NCBI GenBank assembly: GCA_947427325.1
Contig: CANEHP010000006.1
Coordinates: forward strand, 1-27,319
DNA: 27,319 bases
Source of the DNA: an uncultured Clostridia bacterium
GTDB taxonomy: Bacteria; Bacillota; Clostridia; Oscillospirales; Ruminococcaceae
Direction: 5' to 3'
Shown here: piece by piece, positions 14,475-22,051 of the stretch
How positions within the stretch are numbered: the stretch's first letter is position 1
Layout: every line of letters begins with the position of its first letter
Position numbers and translations under genes: made by a program
The notes under the pieces: generated by a model
What the model saw: the letters and a program-made list of their open reading frames with translations, nothing else
Told to the model about the DNA's origin: nothing
The model's database searches: none

Positions 14475-14550
14475 TGGTTGGGGCGGAAGGATTTGAACCC
14501 TCGAAATGGTGGAGTCAGAGTCCACTGCCTTACCACTTGGCGACGCCCCA
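14475..14550 (-). tRNA. tRNA-Gln (anticodon CTG)
   Basis: Minus-strand cloverleaf: acceptor TGGGGCG (14544-14550) with CGCCCCA (14479-14485), D-arm GCCAAGTGGTAAGGC, anticodon stem GTGGA/TCCAC around loop CTCTGAC giving CTG, T-arm GGGTTCAAATCC. The discriminator is A and CCA is encoded (14475-14477). It reads CAG. Confidence 0.95.
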
Positions 14551-14706
14551 ATTTTTACAGCGTTATTATTTTATCACAGTTCAAAAAGTTTGTCAAGACG
14601 TTTTTTAATATTTTTTAAAATAAATTTGTAAATATGCCGATAATATGTTATGCTTTTCCCCAAAAATTATACCGCATTATTGAAAAAGCAAAAATATTGT
14701 ATAATC

Positions 14707-14740
14707 AAAAAAAATGTCCGCCGCCTAAGAGGCGGAAACG
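14707..14740 (-). terminator. Terminator of the YgjP-like gene
   Basis: CCGCCT (14721-14726) pairs with AGGCGG (14730-14735) around a 3-nt loop. On the minus strand it is followed within a few bases by eight T. It lies 40 nt past the gene's stop. Confidence 0.75.
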
Positions 14741-14776
14741 CTTTCAATATTCAACAGAAGAATATATTCTAAGCTT

Positions 14777-15475
14777 TCAATTATTCAAAAGCCGCTTTAT
14801 ATCCCTATGCTCGGGCATCACCTTATCCAAAACAGAATAAAATTTATCGGAATGATTCTGCTGTAAAAAATGCGCCAGCTCGTGACATATCACATATTCG
14901 ATACAAACAGGCGGTTTTTCGGTCAAGGAGCAGTTTAAGGTTATTTTTCCTTTGGCGGGAGTACAGCTTCCCCAGCGGCTGCTCATGGCTTTTACGGATA
15001 TTTTGGGATATGGAATTATAAAATCCCTTTGACGAAATCTTTGGTAGGCTTTATTTAAAAACTGCGGAAAAAGCTCCTGACCCATTTTTTTCTCCCAGCA
15101 AGCTGTTATTTCCTTAATCAGTTCTTTCCTTTCATCTTCGCTTAATGCAAAAGCGGAAGCAGGAAGATAAATTGTTAAAACCTTATCCGAAAACTGAGCA
15201 AAGGCTTTTTCGCCCTGTTTTATTACCCTCTCGATTTTTTCTCCCAAAAAGAACTGCTGCGTCATTTTTGAGCTTTTGTCAATGCGCATTTTGTGTTTTA
15301 AAATAAAATCCATATGAGCCTTAACAAATTCGTCGGCTTTCTCAACGCTTATGCGTTTTGGCACTGAAACAAATACGCTGCCGTCGCCTTTGACCCTTAA
15401 ATTAAGGTTTTTTACGGATTTTCGCTCAAGACGGTAGGTTACTTCTCCCTTTTCTGTGGAAACAATGCGAATCAA
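14777..15475 (-). CDS. YgjP/DUF45-type zinc metallopeptidase
   Basis: The C-terminal half carries SSRWGSCTPAKGKITLNCSL and CHELAHFLQQNHSDKFY, the HExxH-type zinc site (HELAH, with the later His as third ligand) typical of the M48-related YgjP family. Its N-terminal beta-rich part (YRLERKSVKNLNLRVKGDG) is also typical. Substrates of the family are poorly known; YgjP-type proteins are often near restriction systems, but none is seen here. I prefer the TTG start at 15475 (232 residues) with AGAGGG 7 nt upstream. The longer GTG-started frame to 15508 would run into a palindrome (15492-15547). It is cytoplasmic, with no signal or membrane segment. Confidence 0.8.
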   Translation of the reverse strand: MIRIVSTEKGEVTYRLERKSVKNLNLRVKGDGSVFVSVPKRISVEKADEFVKAHMDFILKHKMRIDKSSKMTQQFFLGEKIERVIKQGEKAFAQFSDKVLTIYLPASAFALSEDERKELIKEITACWEKKMGQELFPQFLNKAYQRFRQRDFIIPYPKISVKAMSSRWGSCTPAKGKITLNCSLTEKPPVCIEYVICHELAHFLQQNHSDKFYSVLDKVMPEHRDIKRLLNN

Positions 15476-15491
15476 AATTATACCCTCTGAC

Positions 15492-15547
15492 TTAAGGCAG
15501 CACCGCACAATGATCGCCTAACGTCTTTGTGTGCGGTGCTGCCTTAA
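15492..15547. repeat. 56-bp palindromic element (18-bp perfect arms)
   Basis: TTAAGGCAGCACCGCACA (15492-15509) is exactly complementary to 15530-15547, with a 20-nt loop. It is GC-richer than its surroundings and ends 8 bp from the ribosome site of the metallopeptidase. It looks like a small mobile palindrome or solo terminal repeat of an insertion sequence. No T-run follows, so termination is not its evident purpose. Confidence 0.65.
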
Positions 15548-15653
15548 AATGACCTAAGAGTGTCCCCCTTGCCGAGAACAATCCCGAGAACCATCCTAAG
15601 TCTTTTGTGATAATCGTCTATCCGACTGCCGCTTGTATAGCTTATGCTTTGCT

Positions 15654-15941
15654 TTATTCATCATCCTTCTGCGCTTTATCGTGACGAGGATGAGCGGCCA
15701 CAAACTCAACAGCACTAAGCACGGCTATGTGCATATCCACGCCGTTTTGCTTTTCCTTTAAGGAGTTGAGCTTGGAAAAAAGCTTGCCCTTATCGGTACT
15801 TACATACTTGGGCGGAAGCTTATTCAAAGCCATAGCACGAATGTCATCAAGACATTTTTCACAAGTGCAGCATTCAACTGTCGGAAGAATTTCCTTCATT
15901 TTCTGATCCACAAATACTTCCATTACATTTACAATAGGCAT
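15654..15941 (-). CDS. ComFB-domain protein
   Basis: From the ATG at 15941 (AGGGG 8 nt upstream) the 95-residue protein matches the ComFB family: N-terminal NVMEVFVDQKMKEIL, then the four-cysteine region beginning CCTCEKCLDDIRAMALNKLPPKYV, with Cys pairs suggesting a metal site. ComFB was named from the Bacillus comF late-competence operon, where it is dispensable; related proteins elsewhere bind cyclic dinucleotides, so a signalling role is possible here. The frame can be extended to 15989 but without a ribosome site. The gene stands alone with a consensus promoter 260 bp upstream and a MITE in between. Confidence 0.8.
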   Translation of the reverse strand: MPIVNVMEVFVDQKMKEILPTVECCTCEKCLDDIRAMALNKLPPKYVSTDKGKLFSKLNSLKEKQNGVDMHIAVLSAVEFVAAHPRHDKAQKDDE

Positions 15942-16024
15942 TTTAACACCCCTTTCAATGATGTGAACAATATAGCCGATACAATGCAAAAACTATTTCC
16001 GCAAAAATATAAATTGTTGCTTTT

Positions 16025-16182
16025 ATACTATTTCTTAATAAGATTGCAGACAAATTTGCGAAAAGGCTGCGTTAGTGCGGGGAAATCTGCCGCCGCTGTA
16101 TGCGATACGGCAAGAAAAACCGACGAAGCAATAAATGCGGGATCTTTTCATAGTTGTCTGTAAGATGATTAAAAATCAGTAT
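16025..16182. repeat. MITE-like element, family A, complete 158-bp copy
   Basis: Left end ATACTATTTCTTAAT then GCAGACAAATTTGCG. The opposite-strand right end is ATACTGATTTTTAAT then ACAGACAACTATG. The arms are imperfect but co-linear over about 45 bp. The left arm is nearly identical to the terminus at 57-101. It lies between the promoter at 16200-16228 and comFB, so it would be transcribed as part of the 5' leader and fold on itself. Confidence 0.7.
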
Positions 16183-16199
16183 CATTTTCCTACACTGTA

Positions 16200-16228
16200 A
16201 TTATACACCAAACAGCGGATTTTGTCAA
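16200..16228 (-). promoter_or_regulatory. Consensus promoter reading toward comFB
   Basis: Minus-strand TTGACA (16223-16228), 17-bp spacer, TATAAT (16200-16205), an exact consensus. The start is near 16193. The leader before comFB would be about 250 nt, most of it the MITE. Confidence 0.75.
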
Positions 16229-16371
16229 ACAAAAATGTCATTTATCGCTAAAATTTTTGTGTTATGTTCTTGTGTTGCCCGAAAACCGATCGGATATGGG
16301 CAAACTCCTTTAAACCAGCCCTTTGCGCTTATACCTTTTTTCCCGCTTTAAAAAAATACCGTTTCAAAAAA

Positions 16372-16421
16372 TGCCCACATCCAAAATTTGCTCACATCCA
16401 AAATTTGCCCACTCCAAAATG
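16372..16421. repeat. Three tandem 17-bp repeats
   Basis: TGCCCACATCCAAAATT (16372-16388) is followed by a copy with one change (16389-16405) and a third missing one base (16406-16421). They lie downstream of rtcB in a stretch (16229-16470) with no gene and no other feature I can identify. Confidence 0.7.
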
Positions 16422-16474
16422 AGGAAGCCTTGCTTTTTTTGATCGAAAAAGTCCGCCAAAGGTTATAAGCTTGC

Positions 16475-16512
16475 CTTATTCTTCTCCCGCCTTCTTATTC
16501 TTCTCCCGCCTT
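16475..16512. repeat. Perfect 19-bp tandem duplication at the rtcB stop
   Basis: CTTATTCTTCTCCCGCCTT occurs twice with no gap (16475-16493 and 16494-16512). On the minus strand the gene copy encodes the last codons (KAGEE-stop); the second copy lies after the stop and does not change the protein. Confidence 0.85.
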
Positions 16513-17700
16513 AAAGTTATACACAGGCTTAATGATTTTTTTAATTTCTGCGGTATCGCCGATATTGCCGACAATGTCCTCCATTCCCTTATATGCCATG
16601 GGACACTCGTCAAGAGTATTCTTTCCCACGGAGGTGGTGTAAATGCCCTCCATCTGTTTTTTAAATTCCGACACGGTAAAGCTTTGCTTTGCCTCTCCCC
16701 TGCTCATAAGCCTGCCCGCTCCGTGGGGCGCAGAGCAGTTCCAATCCGCATTTCCCTTTCCCGTACAAATCAGGGAGCCGTCACGCATATTTATCGGTAT
16801 AAGCAGAGTTTCACCCTCCTCTGCCGACACTGCGCCCTTCCGTAAAATCATATTTTTTGTGTCAATGTAGTTGTGTATCGTGGTGAACTGCTCCTCTACG
16901 CTTAGCTTCATTCCCTTGATAATTTCATCGACCATAGCCTGTCGATTTAATTCGGCAAAATGCTGTACTATTTTCATATCATGAATATACATATCAAACA
17001 GATCGCCCTCCACGTAAGCAAGCTGCTTGGGGATTGAAGTGGTCTTTGTATTTTTCAGGGATTTTATGCTTTTTTGTATGGTTTTTTCCTTGCCCTCCGC
17101 CTTAAGTCTTGCAATAAGCTCGTCTATATCCCTTTTAGATGCGCCGTTAAGGGCGGCGTAGCCTTCATTTTGGTAGTAATTGGCTACCTCCAGACCCAAA
17201 TGACGGCTGCCCGAATGAACCACTATATAAATATTGCCTTCCTCATCCTTATCCGCTTCAATAAAGTGATTGCCTCCGCCGAGAGTGCCTAAGCTTTTTT
17301 CCGCCCGCAGCGGGTTTATCTTCTTATAGCAATATAATTCCTCTAAAGAAACGCTGTTAAAGTAGCGGTGAGCCTTTTCACGAATATTAAACCCCGAGGG
17401 AATTTTTTCATAAATAAGCTTGTCAAGCTTTTGCAGCTCAATATGCTTTTCCTTAATACGCACCGTTTCCATACCGCAGCCTATGTCTACTCCCACAAGG
17501 TTGGGCACTATCTTGTCTCTCACAGTCATAGTTGTGCCGACAGTGCAGCCCGCGCCTGCGTGAATATCGGGCATAAGCCTTATTCTGCTGCCACTTGTGA
17601 ATTCCTGGTTCAATAAAAGCATTACCTGGGAAATGGAAGCCTGGTCTACAATATCTGTAAATATTTTTGCATTGTTGTATTTTCCGTTTAATTCTAACAT
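16495..17700 (-). CDS. rtcB: RtcB-family RNA ligase
   Basis: The 401-residue protein has the RtcB metal and guanylate sites: VGVDIGCGM (Asp72, Cys75), GGGNHF (His145), HSGSRHLG (His162) and SAPHGAGRLMSR, whose His is guanylated in the family. RtcB joins 2',3'-cyclic phosphate or 3'-phosphate RNA ends to 5'-OH ends using GTP and Mn2+, in RNA repair or tRNA recovery after nuclease damage. At about 400 residues it is of the shorter bacterial type, lacking archaeal-type insertions. AAAGGA precedes the ATG by 6 nt. The gene stands alone, with its own promoter (17806-17834), and not in an RtcA/RtcR operon. Both tRNA genes and a growth-arresting toxin are in the wider region, but no tRNA-cutting nuclease was found. 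Confidence 0.9.
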   Translation of the reverse strand: MLELNGKYNNAKIFTDIVDQASISQVMLLLNQEFTSGSRIRLMPDIHAGAGCTVGTTMTVRDKIVPNLVGVDIGCGMETVRIKEKHIELQKLDKLIYEKIPSGFNIREKAHRYFNSVSLEELYCYKKINPLRAEKSLGTLGGGNHFIEADKDEEGNIYIVVHSGSRHLGLEVANYYQNEGYAALNGASKRDIDELIARLKAEGKEKTIQKSIKSLKNTKTTSIPKQLAYVEGDLFDMYIHDMKIVQHFAELNRQAMVDEIIKGMKLSVEEQFTTIHNYIDTKNMILRKGAVSAEEGETLLIPINMRDGSLICTGKGNADWNCSAPHGAGRLMSRGEAKQSFTVSEFKKQMEGIYTTSVGKNTLDECPMAYKGMEDIVGNIGDTAEIKKIIKPVYNFKAGEE

Positions 17701-17765
17701 ATAATTTCCTTTCTCAAATTTATCTCTCTTTTTCCCGACCCTTGTACACCCCGTTTGCGCCGCAA

Positions 17766-17798
17766 AATATCAGCCGCTTTTGGGAATCGGCTGATATT
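17766..17798 (-). promoter_or_regulatory. Hairpin at the 5' end of the rtcB leader
   Basis: AATATCAGCCG and CGGCTGATATT (11-bp perfect stem, 11-nt loop) lie immediately after the predicted transcription start, about 65 nt before the ATG. It may protect the mRNA 5' end or regulate. Read on the plus strand the same hairpin is followed by six T, so it could also stop rightward transcription. Confidence 0.5.
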
Positions 17799-17805
17799 GT
17801 TTTTT

Positions 17806-17834
17806 AGTATATCACCTTTTGATTTGAAATTCAA
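17806..17834 (-). promoter_or_regulatory. Promoter of rtcB
   Basis: Minus-strand TTGAAT (17829-17834), 17-bp spacer, TATACT (17806-17811). Predicted leader about 100 nt. Confidence 0.65.
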
Positions 17835-18032
17835 GCAAAACATTTTGAAATATTGTACAGGCTGCATAATACCAATAACCGAGAAGCTGCAAAAAACAAG
17901 CTTTTTTATTTTCTCAGAAAAAACCGGCGCTGATTTTTCACTGCCTTCAAGTGCTGCGGCAGCTTGTCCGCTGCCCGCCGTAATTGTCCCCCTGCACCGC
18001 CGCAGGATTTGACGGCGGATTTTGAGCTTCAC

Positions 18033-18758
18033 TACGGAGTTTCACTATTTTTAAAGGTTTCCATTAATCATTCAGGGCATTTTTTATAAACGCAAAAATA
18101 CGATGTTGTTATTTTTTGCTGCTTTTGTTTAAAGCAAATGTCTTTATTTCAGCGCCGAGCCGGTGTCCTTTCCGCAATTTAATTAAGCCGTCTTGATTTT
18201 TTATAAATTAAATTTCGCCAAATGTTTTTATTTTTGCAGCAATTTACACAAATTGCCTTAAATTTTTTGTTGAGTTTTTTGTAATTTTCTATTGCATTTT
18301 CTTGAAATAATTGCGCTTATATCATTTTTCCGTAATTTTCGTCGGCGGATTTTTCACATAAAGCCCTCAGGGCTTTAAAAACCATGAATATGGCGGCGAT
18401 TTTTTAAATTGTTTTATTAAATTTTGCGGTTTCCCGGCGTATTGTATTATGTAAAAACATATAACCTAATTTTTTATGCGGAAAAATAGGGTCGTCCGTT
18501 TATTTTCAACAGAAAAAAGCCGCTTATGACGGCGCTTTTATAAGATATTCCTTTGAGCGCTTTATTCCTTGCCTTTTTATCCTGTGTAAAAAAATGCCGT
18601 AACCTAAATTTTCACAATATAAATCTTTCCCTCAAACATTATAAATTTAAAATCCGATGACCTGATTTTTTCTTTATATGTTTATAATGTGTTTATACGA
18701 AAGCATTTATAAGCTGCAATAACCAAAGCGGCTTAAAAAAATTTTTATTCCCTGATCA
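18033..18758. other. Gene-free AT-rich stretch of about 725 bp
   Basis: I see no convincing reading frame with a ribosome site on either strand. There is a short dyad AAAGCC/GGCTTT (18362-18378) and runs of A and T. Nothing resembles a known structured RNA, attachment site or decayed gene that I can name. Confidence 0.5.
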
Positions 18759-19322
18759 TCAGCTTCCCAAAAACAGTCTTACCGCCCATCCGCTTAAGAA
18801 CCAGCCGCATAAATCCCCCACCAGCGCCGCCGCTAACGCATACCTTGTCTTTTTTACCTTTGTGGCGGCAAAGTATACTGCAAGAGTATAAAAGGTTGTT
18901 TCACTGCTGCCCAACATAACGGAGGCTACTCTGCCCGCAAAGCTGTCAGCGCCGCTGCTGCCCAATATGCTTTCAAAAACAGCTACCGCACCGCTTCCCG
19001 AAAAGGGACGAAGTATGGCAAGAGGGGTACACTCCCGAGGGAATCCGAAAAAATCCGATAAAGGCGCAAGAAAGCTTGATATAAGCTCCACACCGCCGCA
19101 GGATCTGAACATTCCCACACTTACCACTAACGCCATAAGGGAGGGAAAAATATCCTTAACCGTTGTCAGCCCCTCTTCTGCGCCCTTTATAAATTCCGAA
19201 AATATATCCGTTTTTTTAACAAGTCCAAAAATACATACCGAACCGAAAATCAGGGGTATGGCATAATCGCCTATGTTTATTTTTGCAAATATATCCGTAA
19301 AATTTTCAAAAAATAAGCTCAA
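18759..19322 (-). CDS. spmB: Spore maturation protein B (SpmB)
   Basis: The 187-residue hydrophobic protein has the nucleoside-recognition/gate-type motifs of SpmB: NIGDYAIPLIFG near the start, VKDIFPSLMALVVSVGMFRSCGG, FPRECTPLAILRPFSGSGA, and MLGSSETTFYTLAVYFAATKVKKTRYALAAALVGDL. In Bacillus SpmA and SpmB are needed for spore-core dehydration and heat resistance; they are membrane proteins, possibly transporters. The start is TTG with AAGGTG just upstream. It is normally immediately after spmA, but here about 390 bp separates them. Presence indicates a spore-forming ancestry. Confidence 0.9.
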   Translation of the reverse strand: MSLFFENFTDIFAKINIGDYAIPLIFGSVCIFGLVKKTDIFSEFIKGAEEGLTTVKDIFPSLMALVVSVGMFRSCGGVELISSFLAPLSDFFGFPRECTPLAILRPFSGSGAVAVFESILGSSGADSFAGRVASVMLGSSETTFYTLAVYFAATKVKKTRYALAAALVGDLCGWFLSGWAVRLFLGS

Positions 19323-19715
19323 GATGTCACCTTACTTTTTCTTAGAACCTGTTCTGATATAAAAGCTTATTATTGTAATAAAAATGCCTTAACGTTATTT
19401 TTTAATACTATGCTGCTTTGATTAAATCCAAATTACAGCTTAAGGGTTAGTTGGATTTTTTACCTCTGCTCCAACAAAAAATAACATTAAGACATTATTT
19501 TTGCTGTTCCTACAAAAATAGCATTACGTTATTTTTTAGGTATTTCCTTTTATACCGGGGATTTATCAAATTATGCCTGTTCTCAGCAAGCCGCAATAAA
19601 TCCTTTGATTTGATTTTTTCTTTTGCTTTTATAAGCCTTGCCTTTTACCCGTATTCCTTTTGCTTTCACCGCAAAATTCGACAGGAAGCTGCAAATTTTC
19701 CGAAATAAAATAAGT
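19323..19715. other. Non-coding gap between spmA and spmB
   Basis: The 393-bp AT-rich stretch has no supported reading frame. Loosely repeated AT-rich phrases occur (AAAAAATAACATTA near 19475; AAAAATAGCATTACG near 19513; TTATTTTT runs), suggesting inserted or decayed DNA, but I cannot define element ends. No clear promoter for spmB was found. Confidence 0.45.
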
Positions 19716-20306
19716 TCATTTGATTTTTCTCTTGTAAGCCTTGGCAAATATTTTTGCCGCAATAACCGTCAATGTCACATTCACCACCGACACCGCCCAT
19801 ACTGCGGGAAGAATTTCCATAGGAGCGGAAGATCCGTGCTGCAATCTTAAGGCGGCGGCTGTGGTGGGTATAAGCTGTAAGCTTGCCGTGTTCAGAACCG
19901 TAAAAAGGATCATATTGTCCGTTGCGGCTTCCGAGGATTTTTCTTCCTTTTCCAGCTCCTTCACGGCGGCAATGCCAAAGGGTGTTGAGGCGTTGCCCAA
20001 GCCCAAAAGATTGGCGGTAATGTTTAAAACTATGTACTGCATCGCCTTTCCCTTTTTGTTAATTCCCCTAAAAAGTCTTGAAAGAATGGGGCTTAATCCC
20101 TTTGCTATGATTTCGGTAAGCCCCGATGCCTGAGCCACACGCATTATTCCGCTCCAAAGGCAGATTATTCCGCACAATGTTACGGCAAGCGCCACCGCGT
20201 CGCCGCAGGAATTTATTATCCCATTGCTTACAGCGGCTGCGTCGCCTCTTATAAAGCCAATAATGACGGATAAAATTATTAGACCGCCAAAAATATATTT
20301 CATCAT
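19716..20306 (-). CDS. spmA: Spore maturation protein A (SpmA)
   Basis: The protein (196 residues from the chosen ATG at 20306; MMKYIFGGLIILSVIIGF) has the family's successive membrane helices and the conserved NITANLLGLGNASTPFG and FTVLNTASLQLIPTTAAALR blocks, the nucleoside-recognition (gate) signature. The frame extends 11 codons upstream to 20339, but family members begin close to the first helix. Neither start has a strong ribosome site. It acts with SpmB in spore-core dehydration. A family B MITE lies just upstream (20373-20570), possibly separating it from its original promoter; SpmA and SpmB still share orientation. Confidence 0.9.
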   Translation of the reverse strand: MMKYIFGGLIILSVIIGFIRGDAAAVSNGIINSCGDAVALAVTLCGIICLWSGIMRVAQASGLTEIIAKGLSPILSRLFRGINKKGKAMQYIVLNITANLLGLGNASTPFGIAAVKELEKEEKSSEAATDNMILFTVLNTASLQLIPTTAAALRLQHGSSAPMEILPAVWAVSVVNVTLTVIAAKIFAKAYKRKIK

Positions 20307-20372
20307 ATTAAACGCCCGTTCCGCTTTTGTTATTAACATAATTAAATAACGCCATACCGATAACCGCTTGAA

Positions 20373-20570
20373 GAGACTGTAAGAAATTGACAGCTGACAA
20401 TTATTGTGTCGCTTTTGCCGACAGATTTGAAGTTTTACGTTTCTGCCGACATTTTAAATCCTTTCTTTGAAAAATGCCACATTCGCATAGGCGATAAAAC
20501 CGACCAATGATATTTTAAATCAATCGGCGAAACCGTTCCGCAACTGTCAACTGTCAATTTTTACGACCCC
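20373..20570. repeat. MITE-like element, family B, copy 2
   Basis: About 198 bp with ends GAGACTGTAAGAAATTGACA and, on the opposite strand, GGGGTCGTAAAAATTGACAG. The interior aligns in order with 1163-1373 (CCGACAGATTTGAA, TTTCTGCCGACATTTTAAA, TGCCACATTCGCATAGG, TGATATTTTAAAT). It occupies the divergent region between spmA and the GH27 gene. Confidence 0.75.
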
Positions 20571-20621
20571 ATCGCCCCTTAAAAATTATGCTGCATTACG
20601 CTCAATTATTACCTGTTTTCA

Positions 20622-20651
20622 TTGACTTTTGCCCCATACCTATGATAAAAT
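20622..20651 (+). promoter_or_regulatory. Promoter of the alpha-galactosidase gene
   Basis: TTGACT (20622-20627), 18-bp spacer, TAAAAT (20646-20651). The start is near 20658, about 70 nt before the ATG. Confidence 0.65.
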
Positions 20652-20660
20652 ATGATAGGT
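20638..20660. promoter_or_regulatory. Dyad over the -10 box, candidate operator
   Basis: ACCTAT (20638-20643) and ATAGGT (20655-20660) are perfect inverted half-sites 11 bp apart, bracketing the -10 element of the GH27 promoter. A repressor bound here would block transcription. The binding protein is unknown. Confidence 0.4.
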
Positions 20661-20728
20661 CGATTATAAATGCTCTGTAATTTCCACAGCGCTTTTTTTA
20701 AGGCTTTTTTTAAAAAGGAGAAAAAACA

Positions 20729-21895
20729 ATGAGCAATTTACCGTTAGCACAAACTCCTCCAATGGGCTGGAACAGCTGGAACACCTTTGGCTGGAACATT
20801 AACGAGGAGCTTATCAAGGGCATAGCCGACAAATTAGTCGAGCTTGGCTTAAAGGACGCAGGATATGAATATGTGGTTATCGACGACTGCTGGAGCGAAA
20901 AAGAGCGTGACAGGGACGGCAGGCTTGTTCCCGATAAAAACAAATTTCCGAACGGCATCAAGGCTATTGCCGATTATGTACATTCAAAGGGACTGAAGTT
21001 CGGCATTTACTCCTGTGCGGGAACTCACACCTGCGCAGGCTACCCGGGCAGCTTTGAGTATGAGTTTGTTGACGCACAAACTTTTGCCGAGTGGGGAGTT
21101 GACTATCTTAAATATGACTACTGCTACCGCCCCATACACGCTCCGGGCGAAAATCTTTACAAGCGTATGGGTATGGCTCTGCGCAACTGCGGAAGAGATA
21201 TTGTTTTCTCTGCATGCAACTGGGGCGCCGACGACGTATGGCGTTGGATAAGGGAAAGCGGCGCACAGCTTTACCGCTCCACAGGAGATATACAGGACAA
21301 CTGGCAGTCTATAAAGAGCATTGCCGTAAGCCAGCTTGACAGAGAGTGCTATGGCGGCACATACTGCTGGAACGATATGGATATGCTTACCGTAGGAATG
21401 AACGGAAAGGGCGACAACACCGAGGTTCTGGGCGGCGAAGGAAAGCTTGCGGGCTGCACCGATACTCAGTATAAAACCCATTTTGCTTTATGGGCAATGA
21501 TGAACAGCCCTCTGATGATAGGCTGCGATATAAGAAAGGCAAGCGATGAGGCGTTAAAAATTCTCTCCAACAGGGAAATAATTGCCATAAATCAAGATAT
21601 GGAGGGCAGAGGTCCTTACTGTATTAAGCAGTGGAACAACCCCGACAATGTGTTTGCTCTTATCAAGCCCTTAAACGGCGGAGATTACGCAATAGGTATG
21701 TTTAATTTAAGCGACAGCGCCTCGGAAATGTCACTGCAATTTTTTGATATAGGACTTCCCGCCTCCACAGGCTTGGGCTTGTCGTTCCGCGAATGCCACA
21801 GCGGAGAGGACGAAGGCGTGTTTACCGACAGGCGTTCCGTCAGACTTGAACCTCACGACTGCCGTGTTTACCGCTGCAAGCTTGTTAAGCTTTAG
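20729..21895 (+). CDS. GH27 alpha-galactosidase, cytoplasmic
   Basis: The 388-residue protein is a full-length GH27 retaining glycosidase: TPPMGWNSWNTFGW at the N-terminus, VIDDCW (about 50-55), the nucleophile Asp130 in YLKYDYC, the acid/base Asp187 in RSTGDIQDNW, WNDMDML, and the C-terminal beta-domain from about residue 300. It removes terminal alpha-linked galactose, for example from raffinose-type sugars or galactomannan fragments; alpha-N-acetylgalactosaminidase is the alternative within the family. With no signal peptide it would act on imported oligosaccharides, but no transporter lies alongside. AAAAGGAG precedes the ATG. Confidence 0.9.
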   Translation: MSNLPLAQTPPMGWNSWNTFGWNINEELIKGIADKLVELGLKDAGYEYVVIDDCWSEKERDRDGRLVPDKNKFPNGIKAIADYVHSKGLKFGIYSCAGTHTCAGYPGSFEYEFVDAQTFAEWGVDYLKYDYCYRPIHAPGENLYKRMGMALRNCGRDIVFSACNWGADDVWRWIRESGAQLYRSTGDIQDNWQSIKSIAVSQLDRECYGGTYCWNDMDMLTVGMNGKGDNTEVLGGEGKLAGCTDTQYKTHFALWAMMNSPLMIGCDIRKASDEALKILSNREIIAINQDMEGRGPYCIKQWNNPDNVFALIKPLNGGDYAIGMFNLSDSASEMSLQFFDIGLPASTGLGLSFRECHSGEDEGVFTDRRSVRLEPHDCRVYRCKLVKL

Positions 21896-22051
21896 GGTTA
21901 AATACGGACTGTAAAAATTGCGGCAAAAAAGATCCGAGCGGCGGTAGAATACCGTCTGTTCATGGATTTTGGGCGCTGTCCCTCGTTGGACAATCATCAA
22001 TACGGTCAAATCTTTGATTAGAGATTAAGGCTTCTGCGGAAAGAGCACCTT

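Noticed and set aside
16372..16421. CRISPR array
   Set aside because: The 17-bp units are directly tandem with no spacers, and no cas gene is present.
17694..18032. 112-residue open frame on the minus strand upstream of rtcB
   Set aside because: It covers the rtcB promoter and leader hairpin, has biased composition and overlaps the rtcB start. It is better explained as leader DNA.
21905..21925. Fragment of a family B MITE after the GH27 gene (GGACTGTAAAAATTG)
   Set aside because: Only about 15 bp match one terminus and nothing of the interior follows, so chance is likely.
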